NCBI RefSeq assembly: GCF_014397785.1 | Contig: NZ_VZQQ01000009.1 | Coordinates: forward strand, 62,001-126,000 | From: Paraburkholderia podalyriae | GTDB lineage: Bacteria; Pseudomonadota; Gammaproteobacteria; Burkholderiales; Burkholderiaceae | Direction of reading: 5' to 3' | DNA length: 64,000 nt | Shown: piece after piece, positions 15,610 through 24,808 of the stretch | How the letters are laid out: every line of letters starts with the position of its first letter | How positions within the stretch are numbered: position 1 is the first letter of the stretch | Notes under the pieces: generated by a model | Told to the model about the DNA's origin: nothing | The model's input: only the letters and a program-made list of their open reading frames with translations | Database searches by the model: none | Made by a program: the position numbers and the translations under genes

Positions 15610-16719
15610 ATGGCACAGCAACGGGATGACGATCAGCAAAACAGCGGCAACGGTTTCAGCACGGCGCGGCGGGGGCTGATGCAGGGCGCGGGACTCGGCG
15701 CAGCGCTTTCGCTGATGGGCGCGCTAGGCGGCGCAGGCGGTCTGATCGGCACCGCGCAGGCAGCGCAGACGGCTTTTCCGTCGCACAAGAAGTGGAGGAT
15801 CGTGTTCGTCAATCACGTCACCACCAACCCGTTCTTCGTGCCCACGCAGTACGGCATTCAGGATGCCTGCTCGCTGCTCAACATGGATTATCAGTGGACC
15901 GGCTCGGCCACTTCGGACGCGGGCGAAATGGTCCGCGCCGTGAACTCGGCGATTGCCGCGAAGGCTGACGCCATCGCGGTGCCGATCGTCGATCCGAGCG
16001 CTTTCGACAAGCCCATCCTGGCCGCGCTCGACGCCGGAATTCCGGTGTTCGCGTACAACGCCGACGCGCCGCGCGGCAAGAAGAATCCGCGCCTCGCGTA
16101 TATCGGCCAGGACCTGTATCTGTCGGGCTACCAGATGGGCGAGCGCATCGTCAGTCTGATCGACAGCGGCATGGTCGGGCTGTTCATCGCCACGCCGGGG
16201 CAGCTCAACATCCAGCCGCGTCTGGACGGTGCGAGCGACGCCATCAAGAAGTCCGGCAAGAAGATCGACATCCAGACCGTGGCCACGGGCGCAACCGTCA
16301 ACGAGGAATTGTCGAAGATCAAGTCGTTCTACCTGGGCCACCAGGACCTGAAGGGCATGTTCGCCGTGGATGCGGGTAGCACGCAAGGCGTCGCGCAGGT
16401 GATGAAGGAATCGAACCTGCCGTCCAAAGGCGTGCACGGCGGCGGCTTCGACCTGCTGCCGACCACGATCCAGCTGATCCACGAAGGTTTCCTCGACTTC
16501 ACCATCGATCAGCAGCCCTACGTCCAGGGTTTCTATACGGTGATGCAGGCGTTCGTGTTCCTCAGCTCCGGCGGCCTCGTCGGCCCGGCCGAAATCAACA
16601 CCGGCCTGAAATTCGTGACGAAGGATAACGTCGAGCCGTACCTGAATACCTCGACGCGCTTTGAAGGCAAGACCGACAAGGAGCAAATCGTTCCGAGAAC
16701 CGGCGCAATCAAGTCCTGA
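15610..16719 (+). CDS. Sugar ABC transporter substrate-binding protein
   Basis: A 369-residue periplasmic binding protein of the ribose/galactose (Peripla_BP_4) type. It has a twin-arginine-like signal (TARRGLMQGAGLGAAL, cleavage near AQAA-QT) and blocks KWRIVFVNHVTTNPFF, GEMVRAVNSAIAAKADAIAV, PVFAYNADAPRGK and a hinge-region HGGGFDLLPTTIQLI. GGAGG is 6 bases before ATG. It is first in a three-gene operon, its stop overlapping the permease start (TGATG). The FrcB-like layout (binding protein, one permease, single-domain ATPase) points to a monosaccharide or polyol; the ligand is not deducible. Confidence 0.82.
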   Translation: MAQQRDDDQQNSGNGFSTARRGLMQGAGLGAALSLMGALGGAGGLIGTAQAAQTAFPSHKKWRIVFVNHVTTNPFFVPTQYGIQDACSLLNMDYQWTGSATSDAGEMVRAVNSAIAAKADAIAVPIVDPSAFDKPILAALDAGIPVFAYNADAPRGKKNPRLAYIGQDLYLSGYQMGERIVSLIDSGMVGLFIATPGQLNIQPRLDGASDAIKKSGKKIDIQTVATGATVNEELSKIKSFYLGHQDLKGMFAVDAGSTQGVAQVMKESNLPSKGVHGGGFDLLPTTIQLIHEGFLDFTIDQQPYVQGFYTVMQAFVFLSSGGLVGPAEINTGLKFVTKDNVEPYLNTSTRFEGKTDKEQIVPRTGAIKS

Positions 16720-17723
16720 TGAATACCGCGAACGAAACCAGCAAAGCGGTCCGCGCGTCCCGGCGCGCGGGCGTTTCCTTCGCATCGCAATGGGCGGCCG
16801 AGCTGCGCATCCTGCTCGTGGCCGTGCTGCTGGCCGCCTATTTCGAGTTCGCGAACCACGATTTCCTGTTCACCAACGCGAGCCTCGTCAACCTGTCGCA
16901 GTTCATCGCACCGGTGGCGATCATCGCGTTCGGCGAAATCATGTTGATGATCGGCGGCGACATCGACCTGTCGGCGGGCATGGTGTTTGCGTTCGCGCCA
17001 TTCATGATGGTGTTTGCGAATGACGCGGGCGCGCCCATGTGGCTCGCCGTGATCGCGGGGCTCGTGGCCGCGGCGCTCGTCGGCTTCGTCAACGGCGCGG
17101 TGACGGTGTGGCTGCGGCTGCCGTCGTTCGTCACGACGCTCGGCACGCTCTTTCTGATCAACGGCATCACGCTGACCATCTCGCGCGGCACGCCCGCCGC
17201 GACGCCGGGCTCGCCCACCTTCGCCGCGTTCATGGGCGCGTGGGGCTACAGCGAGATCATCTGGACTTTCGCGATCGCGTTCGCGATGCACGTGCTGTTG
17301 CGGCATACGCGCTGGGGCCTGCATACGCAGGCCGCAGGGGCGAATCCACTCGGCGCGAGCGAGGCCGGCATCCATGTGAGGCGGCTGCGCCTCGGCAACT
17401 TCATCCTCGCCGCGGTGCTGGCGGGCTTCACCGGCATGCTTGAGGCCTTTCGCATCACCTCCATCGACCCGCAGGCGGGCGGCAACCAGATCATGTTCCT
17501 TGCCGTGGCCGCCGCCGTGATCGGCGGCACGCCTCTCACGGGCGGCTCGGGCACCATCGTGGGTGGGCTGATCGGCGCGGCGGTGCTCGGCATTCTCAAC
17601 GACGGCTTTACGCTGATCGGCATCAACGCGTTTACGTTCAACATCATTCTCGGCGCCGCGATTCTGGCGGCGATGATCTTCAACATCCACGTCGGACGCA
17701 TTCGCCGCAAGGGTGGACGCTGA
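16719..17723 (+). CDS. Sugar ABC transporter permease (RbsC/FrcC type)
   Basis: A 334-residue inner-membrane protein with about nine to ten hydrophobic segments. Family motifs include IIAFGEIMLMIGGDIDLSAG near residue 70 and the conserved AAAVIGGTPLTGGSGTIVGG (about residues 266-285), the coupling region of the BPD_transp_2 family. It forms the homodimeric channel for the adjacent binding protein and ATPase. The start ATG overlaps the preceding stop by one base, and its own stop overlaps the ATPase start the same way, so the three subunits are translationally coupled. Confidence 0.85.
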   Translation: MNTANETSKAVRASRRAGVSFASQWAAELRILLVAVLLAAYFEFANHDFLFTNASLVNLSQFIAPVAIIAFGEIMLMIGGDIDLSAGMVFAFAPFMMVFANDAGAPMWLAVIAGLVAAALVGFVNGAVTVWLRLPSFVTTLGTLFLINGITLTISRGTPAATPGSPTFAAFMGAWGYSEIIWTFAIAFAMHVLLRHTRWGLHTQAAGANPLGASEAGIHVRRLRLGNFILAAVLAGFTGMLEAFRITSIDPQAGGNQIMFLAVAAAVIGGTPLTGGSGTIVGGLIGAAVLGILNDGFTLIGINAFTFNIILGAAILAAMIFNIHVGRIRRKGGR

Positions 17724-18553
17724 TGGACCAATCCCAAACCTCCTCCGCGGGCACGAATGCCATGCCCCCCGCGGGCAACGCGGCGAACGCGCCGCTCGCG
17801 CTGCGCGGCGACAACCTCGTCAAACGCTTCGGCGCGGTGACCGCGCTCGACGGCGTGTCGCTCACCCTCGGCAAGGGCGAGATTCTCGGCATACTCGGCG
17901 ACAACGGCGCGGGTAAGTCCACGCTTGTCAAGATCCTCACGGGCTTTCATCAGCAAACGAGCGGCACACTCCACATCGACGCAGAGGAGACGCTGTTGCG
18001 CTCGGTCGATCATGCGCGCTCGCTCGGCATCGAATGCGTGTATCAGGATCTCGCGCTCGCCAATTCGCTGAGCATTTATCACAACATGTTCCTGAACCGC
18101 GAAATCGTGCGGCGCGGGCCGTTCAGGCTGCTCGACCACAAGCGGATGCGCGAGCGCGCGGCGCAATGCCTCGACGATATCGGCGTGCACGTGCCTTCGG
18201 TGGATTTGCCCGTGGAGCGTCTATCGGGTGGCCAGCGCCAGGCCATCGCCGTGGCGCGGGCCGTGAATTCGAATGCGAAGATCCTGTTGCTCGATGAGCC
18301 GCTCGCCGCGATGGGCGCGCGCGAGGCGGGGCTCATCATCGATCTTCTGATGCGCCTGAAGGAAAAAGGCGGTCTCTCCATCATCATGATCATGCACAAC
18401 TATGCGCAGACGCTCGGTATCGCGGATCGCATCATGCTGATGCAGCGAGGCCGCGTGACCTACGAGCAAGCGAGCGCGCTGACTTCGGTGGCGGAGCTGA
18501 TGGAGATCGTGCAGCGGGAATACCGGGCCATGCGCGCCGGGGGTGCGCAGTGA
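17723..18553 (+). CDS. Sugar ABC transporter ATP-binding protein (single domain)
   Basis: A 276-residue ATPase. Walker A is GDNGAGKST (about residues 58-66), the signature VERLSGGQRQAIAVARA, and Walker B ILLLDEPLAAMG. Unlike RbsA or MglA, which have two ATPase halves (about 500 residues), this has one, as in FrcA-type importers; two copies should assemble with the permease dimer. The Walker B region carries DEPLAAMG rather than the common DEPTAALG. It is the last gene of the coupled operon and is followed by a stem-loop. Confidence 0.85.
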   Translation: MDQSQTSSAGTNAMPPAGNAANAPLALRGDNLVKRFGAVTALDGVSLTLGKGEILGILGDNGAGKSTLVKILTGFHQQTSGTLHIDAEETLLRSVDHARSLGIECVYQDLALANSLSIYHNMFLNREIVRRGPFRLLDHKRMRERAAQCLDDIGVHVPSVDLPVERLSGGQRQAIAVARAVNSNAKILLLDEPLAAMGAREAGLIIDLLMRLKEKGGLSIIMIMHNYAQTLGIADRIMLMQRGRVTYEQASALTSVAELMEIVQREYRAMRAGGAQ

Positions 18554-18579
18554 GCCCACCCGTGCCCGCGAAAGCGCGC

Positions 18580-18608
18580 AACGCGAAGCGGAAATCGATC
18601 TTCGCGTT
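18580..18608 (+). terminator. Stem-loop after the sugar ABC operon
   Basis: Arms AACGCGAAG and CTTCGCGTT pair perfectly over 9 bp with an 11-base loop, 27 bases after the ATPase stop and just before the convergent membrane-protein gene. There is no long T-run. Confidence 0.45.
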
Positions 18609-18624
18609 CGCGCGTTGACGCCAC

Positions 18625-19410
18625 CTACCGGATCGCTTGCCGGGCAGCGCGCTGCGGCAGCAAAAACACGCAGAAGCCCATGAACGCAGCCAGAATCAAC
18701 GACGCATAGAGTCGGCTAACCTCGAGCCCCCCTTGAGAAATGGGTTTGTCCAGCAAGTCGCCCAAGGTCGCACCGAGCGGACGCGTCAGGATGAACGCCG
18801 CCCAGAAAATCGCGGTGCGTGACAGACGCGACCAGTAATAAAATGCGCCGACGATCAGCAGACCCGCACCGAAGATCAAAGCGCCATACTCATAGCCAAG
18901 CCCCAGACCACCTTCGTCCGATCCCGCCACCCAATCGCCCAACGCGGTACCCAGGGTCTGGGAAAAGAGGATCGTCACCCAGTAAAACCACTCGGCTTTG
19001 GGCGTGGTCACGCTCTGCACTGCCACCGTGCCTTCCGATTTGTACCAGACGCCCAAGCTCGCAAGCAGAAGCGCGAAGACAATGACTACACCGCCCGGAT
19101 AGCCGATTCCCACGGAGCGATCGAAGAAATCGGCCATCGTGGTACCGAGCGTGGTCGTGGCGACGATGGTCGCCCAATAGAGCACGGGATTGAACCGCTC
19201 CGCCCTGATCTGGCCCGCGACCAGCCCGATAAAAATAACCGCAAAGATTGCGCAGCCGATCAGATAACCCAGTTTGAGCGACATGGTTACCCAATCGCCG
19301 CCTGTTTCGCCAAGCGTCGTGGCGGCGATCTTGATGACCCAGAAGCCCAGCGTGACCTGCGGGACTTTACTGACTATATTGGTGCGAGTTTGCGATTGGT
19401 TGCTATTCAT
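18625..19410 (-). CDS. DUF347-repeat integral membrane protein (COG4705 type)
   Basis: A 261-residue protein with about eight membrane segments built from four internal repeats. Each repeat carries a Leu-Gly-x-Thr/Ala-x-x-Asp motif: KIAATTLGETGGDW, VATTTLGTTMADFF, LFSQTLGTALGDW and LTRPLGATLGDLL. This four-fold repeat is the DUF347/COG4705 family; function is not established. Conserved Asp within membrane-facing segments suggests transport or ion binding. It is a single gene on the minus strand, convergent with the sugar ABC operon. The ribosome site is weak at ATG 19410. Confidence 0.7.
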   Translation of the reverse strand: MNSNQSQTRTNIVSKVPQVTLGFWVIKIAATTLGETGGDWVTMSLKLGYLIGCAIFAVIFIGLVAGQIRAERFNPVLYWATIVATTTLGTTMADFFDRSVGIGYPGGVVIVFALLLASLGVWYKSEGTVAVQSVTTPKAEWFYWVTILFSQTLGTALGDWVAGSDEGGLGLGYEYGALIFGAGLLIVGAFYYWSRLSRTAIFWAAFILTRPLGATLGDLLDKPISQGGLEVSRLYASLILAAFMGFCVFLLPQRAARQAIR

Positions 19411-19551
19411 ATGAGGTGCTCACTATTCTGATGGCTTGAACATAGGTGTAACCATCGCAGAGCAACTCTTAACACACGCTTAAGCACTCGCACGGAGTGA
19501 CGGCGGTCAGATTTTCCTGCGCCGATCACGGAACGGTAATTCCGAGACCTT

Positions 19552-20424
19552 TCAGCGCAGTTCCAGCCACATCGGCTGATGATCGGACGAGCGGCTCCGC
19601 GGGTCCACATCGCACGATGCAATGCGGGTACCCAGCTCTTGCGTGACGAAAACGAAATCGCACGCGAACGGTCCGTCTGGCCATTGCTCGTGGTCGTACA
19701 GGCCGACCGTCGCGGCACGTGGGTCACCGGGGTGCGCGCAGGCCCACGCATCGATAAACGCCGGAGCGTCGCCGATCGGTTCGAGCATCCGCCGATAGGC
19801 GCTGTCTTCAAATGCGCTGTTGAAGTCTCCGCAGAGAATCGCGCTGACCGGGCGCGCCGTATCCGCAAACGGGCTGTCCGGCTTTTCACCACGCGCGGGA
19901 GAGCGCGCGTGATCGCATGCTTCCTGATGCAGTTCGCGCAGTCTCGTCACTTGTGCGAGCCGCTGTTGCTCCGAATAGAACTCGAGGTGTGTGCTGATGA
20001 CACGAAGCGGGCCGATGTCGGCTTCGAGCACCGCTTCGAGCGCGACGCGCAGCATCGACGGCTTGGCCGGGTCGGCGGGCCACGGCAGAGAATGGCGAAG
20101 CACCTGACGAACCGGTAAGCGCGTCACGATGGCATTGCCGAACTGGCGCCGATGACGGCTCGCGCCCAGAGAGGGCAGATCGGAGCCGATTGCATCGAGC
20201 ACGGTCATCTCCGGCAGCAGAGCGGCAAGCTCGGCGAACTGATCGGACGATGGCGCGCCTTTCAGTCCGCCGGCCGCCGGTTCTTCGTTGAAGCCTCGCG
20301 TGACTTCCTGCAGACACAGGACGTCGAAGTCGCACAACGCGCGTGCTTCCCGCACGATCCGATCGAGCTCGACGCGGCCGTCGACGCCACAACCCCACTG
20401 AATGTTCCAGTCGACCAGCTTCAT
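19552..20424 (-). CDS. Endonuclease/exonuclease/phosphatase family protein
   Basis: A 290-residue protein beginning MKLVDWNIQWG with GGAGA upstream. EEP-superfamily catalytic landmarks are present: N in DWNIQWG, E in LCLQEVTRGF, D and N in AILCGDFNSAF, and the terminal SDHQPMWLEL. Such metal-dependent hydrolases act on nucleic acids, phosphoinositides or sphingomyelin. No signal peptide is seen, so it is probably cytoplasmic. It has no operon partner; the gene is divergent from the PAP2 phosphatase. The in-frame extension upstream to 20487 is not supported. Confidence 0.75.
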   Translation of the reverse strand: MKLVDWNIQWGCGVDGRVELDRIVREARALCDFDVLCLQEVTRGFNEEPAAGGLKGAPSSDQFAELAALLPEMTVLDAIGSDLPSLGASRHRRQFGNAIVTRLPVRQVLRHSLPWPADPAKPSMLRVALEAVLEADIGPLRVISTHLEFYSEQQRLAQVTRLRELHQEACDHARSPARGEKPDSPFADTARPVSAILCGDFNSAFEDSAYRRMLEPIGDAPAFIDAWACAHPGDPRAATVGLYDHEQWPDGPFACDFVFVTQELGTRIASCDVDPRSRSSDHQPMWLELR

Positions 20425-20613
20425 GACGGTCTCCGTGAAAATACCAATTACAATTCCTCGCCGCGCTCTCGCGGGACAACGAGTCACTGTCAGTTAGCGA
20501 TGAAATTGCGCAGTAAAAATTGTCAGTGAAAGTAAGCACCAGAAAATATCGCGCATCCAATGGATTAAGCTAGCCCTCGTCTGCGACCGGTTCTATTTTC
20601 TTCTTAGAAAACA

Positions 20614-21306
20614 ATGAATAACTTCGATTCGTCCATCGAAACATATCTGTCCAACATACACTTCGGTCATTTCGCGACCCAATCCATACTAGCCGTTACA
20701 AACCTGTACACCTTCAAAGGCCTCGTACTCATTCCCGTGCTGTGGTGGATGTGGTTCAAGCAAGACGAGTGCCGCGAATGGCGGCAAGAAATGGTTGTCG
20801 CGACGATTCTCAGCGGCCTCGTGGCGCTCTTCACCGGAAGACTGCTGACTCACTGGTTGCCGTTTAGAGAGCGCCCCGTCTACAGCACTGAACTACATCT
20901 GCACTTTGCCAGCGGCGAACTCAAGGACGCGGTGCTGACAGGTTGGAGTTCCTTCCCGAGCGATCACGCGATGCTATGGATGGCGGTCGCCACCGGCATC
21001 TTCCTTGTGTGGCGGCGCATCGGTGTGCTGGCGATGCTCTATACCGCGCTGTTTATTTGCGTTCCGCGCGCCTATCTCGGCTTTCACTACCCGACCGATC
21101 TGCTGGTGGGGGCCGCCGTGGGAATCGTGATTACCGTTGTCATGACGCGCGATGCGATCCGCAAGCGCTACGCGACTCCGGTGCTGCGATGGATCGATCG
21201 TTACCCGGGGCCTTCGGCGATGCTGGCCTTCATTCTGTGCCTCGAACTCGTCACGCAGTTCGACGAACTGCGCAGGCTGGCGATCGGTGTATTCAAACAT
21301 CTATGA
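20614..21306 (+). CDS. PAP2-family membrane phosphatase
   Basis: A 230-residue inner-membrane protein with about five to six hydrophobic segments. The PAP2 active-site motifs are PFRERPVYS (motif 1 region), SSFPSDHAMLW (motif 2, catalytic His) and PRAYLGFHYPTDLLVG (motif 3). Members dephosphorylate phosphatidate, undecaprenyl pyrophosphate or related lipids on the periplasmic face. It ends five bases from the convergent SDR gene. The substrate cannot be assigned. Confidence 0.8.
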   Translation: MNNFDSSIETYLSNIHFGHFATQSILAVTNLYTFKGLVLIPVLWWMWFKQDECREWRQEMVVATILSGLVALFTGRLLTHWLPFRERPVYSTELHLHFASGELKDAVLTGWSSFPSDHAMLWMAVATGIFLVWRRIGVLAMLYTALFICVPRAYLGFHYPTDLLVGAAVGIVITVVMTRDAIRKRYATPVLRWIDRYPGPSAMLAFILCLELVTQFDELRRLAIGVFKHL

Positions 21307-21311
21307 ACTCG

Positions 21312-22199
21312 CTAAACGTAGCGCGCTTCGTTCAGATCGGAGAGAAGCGTCGGGCCTGTCGGTTGCCAGCCTAAACGCGCCTGCGTCAGCGCGCTCGATG
21401 CCGGCATGTCGAGCGCGGCGAACATCGCCATCCATCCGAAATAGGCCTGCGCTTCGTCGCGCGCGATCGACACGACCGGCACCTTCAGGCCGCGCCCCAG
21501 CGCGTCGGCAATCTCGCGAGCGCTAACGCCTTCTTCACCGACCGCGTGATAGCGCGCCCCGCGTTCGCCCTTCTCGATCGCAAGCCGGTACAGCCGCACG
21601 ACATCCGACAGATGCCCTGCCGGCCAGCGGTTACGTCCCTCCTCCACATAGGCGCACATGCCCTTCTCCCGCGCAATCTGGATTAGCGGCGTGATGAGGC
21701 CTTGGCGGAACGGGTTATGCACTTGCGGCAGGCGCATCACCGATAAATTGACGCCCGCCTCCAGCAGTGTGCTGCCGGCCAGCTCCGAGCCGATGCGTGG
21801 GTTCGGGTGACTGGTATTGAACACGTCCTCGGTGGCCGGCTGCCCGTGATCGCGGCTGCCGACGCCCGTGCCGGACGTGATGAGAAGCGGCCGGTCCGAG
21901 CCGGCCAGCGCCGAGCCAAGTGCTGCGATAGCACGCTTGTCCTTTTCGCAGTTCTCCACGAAGTGCGAGAAATCGTGATCGAACGCGAGGTGGATGACGG
22001 CGTCCGCCTTCGCGGCGCCGATGCGCAGGCTGTCGGTGTCTTCGAGCGTGCCGCGATGGACGTCCGCGCCCGCCGCGCTCAGCACCTGCGCGCCCGAATC
22101 AGATCGGGTCATGCCGATAACCTGATGCCCGGCTTCGATAAGTTCGGGCACCAAAGCCGAGCCGATAAACCCGGTCGCGCCCGTCAGAAAGATTCGCAT
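21312..22199 (-). CDS. SDR-family NAD(P)-binding epimerase/reductase
   Basis: A 295-residue atypical short-chain dehydrogenase. MRIFLTGATGFIGSALVPEL holds the GxxGxxG nucleotide motif, followed by VIHLAFDHDFSHF and a C-terminal region like NAD-dependent epimerases with a cap (AYFGWMAMFAALDMPASS). The canonical YxxxK is not evident. The start ATG 22199 has GGAG 8 bases upstream; a TTG 6 bases earlier was rejected. It is divergent from an XRE/MmyB-type regulator, an arrangement in which such regulators usually control the oxidoreductase. Substrate unknown. Confidence 0.75.
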   Translation of the reverse strand: MRIFLTGATGFIGSALVPELIEAGHQVIGMTRSDSGAQVLSAAGADVHRGTLEDTDSLRIGAAKADAVIHLAFDHDFSHFVENCEKDKRAIAALGSALAGSDRPLLITSGTGVGSRDHGQPATEDVFNTSHPNPRIGSELAGSTLLEAGVNLSVMRLPQVHNPFRQGLITPLIQIAREKGMCAYVEEGRNRWPAGHLSDVVRLYRLAIEKGERGARYHAVGEEGVSAREIADALGRGLKVPVVSIARDEAQAYFGWMAMFAALDMPASSALTQARLGWQPTGPTLLSDLNEARYV

Positions 22200-22241
22200 A
22201 GTCAAGTCTCCAGGAGAGTCACCGACGCACTATGCGATCAT

Positions 22242-22264
22242 TCACTATTCTATTGAAGTAGTGA
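22242..22264. promoter_or_regulatory. Inverted repeat between the divergent SDR and MmyB-type genes
   Basis: Arms TCACTA and TAGTGA are separated by 11 bases in the 104-bp divergent region. It is a likely operator for the adjacent XRE/MmyB-type regulator, acting on both promoters. Assignment is by position only. Confidence 0.45.
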
Positions 22265-22303
22265 GTTTATCCCGGTAAAGCGACTAACAGGTTAATCATT
22301 CCA

Positions 22304-23161
22304 GTGAACACCGCCCAAACCCTCGGGGACTTTCTGCGCAGCCGCCGCACGCGGCTCGATCCCGCTAGCTTCGGCTTCTCGGGCCGCCGGCGTACGCCCG
22401 GATTGCGCCGGGAAGAAGTGGCCCAGCGCGCGAATATCAGTTCGACCTGGTACACGTGGCTCGAGCAGGGTCGCGGCGGCGCACCTTCCGCCGCGGTGCT
22501 GGAGCGCATCTGCGCGGCGCTGATGCTGACGAATACCGAGCGCGAACATCTGTTCATGTTGGGCCTCGGGCGACCGCCGGAAGTGCGCTATCGCTCCACC
22601 CACGGGGTCGATCCGCGGTTGCAGCGCGTGCTCGATTCGCTCGATGCCAGCCCGTCGATCATCAAGACCGCGACGTGGGACGTCATCGCGTGGAATCGCG
22701 CCGCGGCCGTCGTGCTCACCGACTATGGCGCGCTGCCGCCTGGCCAGCGCAACATCCTGCGATTCCTGTTCGGCGACCCGGCCGTCCGTGCCAAACAGCA
22801 CGATTGGGAGAGCGTCGCGCGCTTCGTCGTGGGGACGTTCCGTGCGGACGTTGCGCGCGCCGGGCTCGCTTCCGAAGTGGGCGATCTGGTTGACGATCTG
22901 TGCCGCGCCAGCCCCGACTTCGAACGCATGTGGCGCGAAAACCAGGTATTCGGCCACAGCGAAGGACAGCACGTTAAGCGCCTGCTGCATCCAACATTCG
23001 GGACCATCGAAATGGAGTATTCGCTGTTCGCCGTCGATGGTCGGCCAGATCTGAGCATGCTCGTGTACACAGCGCTCGACGCGCGCATCGCGAGACGCAT
23101 TCGCAGTGCCGTGTCATCGATCGAGGAAAGCGTTAGCGCTGCGCCTGTGACTGCTTCGTAG
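22304..23161 (+). CDS. XRE-family regulator with MmyB-like ligand-binding domain
   Basis: A 285-residue protein starting with GTG 22304. Residues 5-80 form the HTH (LGDFLRSRRTRLDPASFGF, TPGLRREEVAQRANISSTWY, WLEQGRGGAPSAAVLERI). Residues 105-265 match the MmyB/MLTR ligand-binding domain (SPSIIKTATWDVIAWNRAA, LRFLFGDP, FRADVARAG, GTIEMEYSLFAVDGRPDLSM), a PAS-like fold thought to bind fatty acids or similar small molecules. It is divergent from the SDR gene, whose expression it probably represses until a ligand binds. Confidence 0.82.
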   Translation: MNTAQTLGDFLRSRRTRLDPASFGFSGRRRTPGLRREEVAQRANISSTWYTWLEQGRGGAPSAAVLERICAALMLTNTEREHLFMLGLGRPPEVRYRSTHGVDPRLQRVLDSLDASPSIIKTATWDVIAWNRAAAVVLTDYGALPPGQRNILRFLFGDPAVRAKQHDWESVARFVVGTFRADVARAGLASEVGDLVDDLCRASPDFERMWRENQVFGHSEGQHVKRLLHPTFGTIEMEYSLFAVDGRPDLSMLVYTALDARIARRIRSAVSSIEESVSAAPVTAS

Positions 23162-23185
23162 TCGGCTTCGACGTTCGATGGTGGC

Positions 23186-24760
23186 TCAAACGACCACGAT
23201 GACCGCCTCGCTGGCGGCAAGCAGATTGGCACCCTGGACAAAGTTTTCGCCGCTGCGCGTGCTCACCGTCGATAGCAACAGCAGGCCCGGGCGCGATTGC
23301 ACAGTAGCCTCTTCGACGCCCATGTTCAGCGCGATAAAAAGGCGTTCATTGCCGTATCGCCGCTCGTAAGTCAGCACGTCGCCGTAAGCAACGACATTTT
23401 CGATCGTGCCGCGCACGAGCGCGGCGTTGCTGCGGCGCAAGCCCAGCAGGCGCCGATAGAGCGACAACATGCTCGACATGTCGCCATCCTGTTCGCGCAC
23501 GCTCGTCGACGTCGCAATGGGCAGCCACGGCTTGCCGTCCGTAAAGCCCGCATTCGGCAGCGAACCATCCCATTGCATAGGCGTGCGCTCGGGATCACGC
23601 CCCTGGCAAATGCCCGGTTGACGGAGTTCCGCCGGGTCCTGAACCTCGTCCGGCGCGATATCGCCATCAGTCATGCCGATTTCATCGCCGTAGTAAAGCG
23701 TCGGCGTCCCTCGGAGCGTCAGCAGAAGAACAGCGGCCACACGCGCCTGCGCCGCGCCGACGCGCGACGCAACGCGCGGATTGTCGTGGTTTCCCAGCAC
23801 CCAGTTCGGCCACGCGTATTCGGGCAACGCAATGTCGTAATCCCGGATCATGCCGGCGATTTCGTTCGCGTTCCATCTCGCGTTGAGCAACTGGAAATTG
23901 AACGGCATGTGCGCGCCTTCGCCGTTCACGCCGTAATACTTCACCAGTTGCGGGACAGTCAGGTAGATTTCGCCGATCAGCACGCGCTCGCCATACTCGT
24001 CCAGGGTGGCTCGCATCGAGCGGACGATTTCATGCACTTCCGGCTGATCCTCGGTGTAACTTTGCAATAGCCGATGATGGTCCGGCTCGCCGGGCCGATA
24101 GGCGGGATTCGGCGGATTGTCGCGAAACTGCGCGTCCTTGATTAGCAGCCAGACCACGTCTACGCGAAAGCCGTCCACGCCGAGATCGAGCCAGAAGCGC
24201 AGCACGTGATCCATCGCGCGGCGTAGCTGGGGGCTTCTCCAGTTCAGGTCAGGCTGCTCCCGCAGAAACGCGTGATAGTAATACTGCCCCGTCACCTCGT
24301 CCCACTCCCACGCCGAGCCGCCCATGCGGCTCAGCCAGTTATTCGGCGGCCCGCCATCGGGCGCGGGATCGCGCCACAGATACCAGTCCCGTTTCGGATT
24401 GTCCCGTGACGAGCGGCTTTGCTCGAACCACGGATGCCGGTTCGACGAATGATTGGGCACGAAATCGAGCAGTACCTTGAGCCTGAGCCGATGTGCGTGG
24501 CCCATCAATTGCTTGAACTCATCCAGAGTGCCGAATATCGGATCGATGTTGCAATAGTCCGCAACGTCGTAGCCAAAGTCGGCCATGGGCGACGGGCAGA
24601 TCGGCGAGATCCACACCGCATCGGCGCCGAGCGCCGCGACATATTCAAGGCGCGTGCCGATGCCGCGCAGATCGCCGATGCCATCGCCGTTACTGTCCTG
24701 AAACGAACGCGGATAGATCTGATAGATCACGCCGCGTTGCCACCACGCCAGCTCCGACAT
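23186..24760 (-). CDS. GH13 alpha-glucosidase
   Basis: A 524-residue alpha-amylase-family enzyme of the alpha-glucosidase/oligo-1,6-glucosidase type. The start is WWQRGVIYQIYPRSFQDSNG. Catalytic regions: GVDGFRVDVVWLL (nucleophile Asp), RVLIGEIYLTV (acid/base Glu) and VLGNHDNPRVASR (transition-state Asp), plus LLDFVPNHSS and ERTPMQWDG. No signal peptide, so it is cytoplasmic. It hydrolyses or transglycosylates alpha-glucosides such as maltose, trehalose or sucrose. AGAGGAA precedes ATG 24760. It is divergent, with only 48 bases between starts, from a trehalose-synthase-like GH13 gene. Confidence 0.85.
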   Translation of the reverse strand: MSELAWWQRGVIYQIYPRSFQDSNGDGIGDLRGIGTRLEYVAALGADAVWISPICPSPMADFGYDVADYCNIDPIFGTLDEFKQLMGHAHRLRLKVLLDFVPNHSSNRHPWFEQSRSSRDNPKRDWYLWRDPAPDGGPPNNWLSRMGGSAWEWDEVTGQYYYHAFLREQPDLNWRSPQLRRAMDHVLRFWLDLGVDGFRVDVVWLLIKDAQFRDNPPNPAYRPGEPDHHRLLQSYTEDQPEVHEIVRSMRATLDEYGERVLIGEIYLTVPQLVKYYGVNGEGAHMPFNFQLLNARWNANEIAGMIRDYDIALPEYAWPNWVLGNHDNPRVASRVGAAQARVAAVLLLTLRGTPTLYYGDEIGMTDGDIAPDEVQDPAELRQPGICQGRDPERTPMQWDGSLPNAGFTDGKPWLPIATSTSVREQDGDMSSMLSLYRRLLGLRRSNAALVRGTIENVVAYGDVLTYERRYGNERLFIALNMGVEEATVQSRPGLLLLSTVSTRSGENFVQGANLLAASEAVIVVV

Positions 24761-24808
24761 TGCAATTCCTCTTCACGATCGATTGTTTTGGCGCCACGCG
24801 CGGACCCT

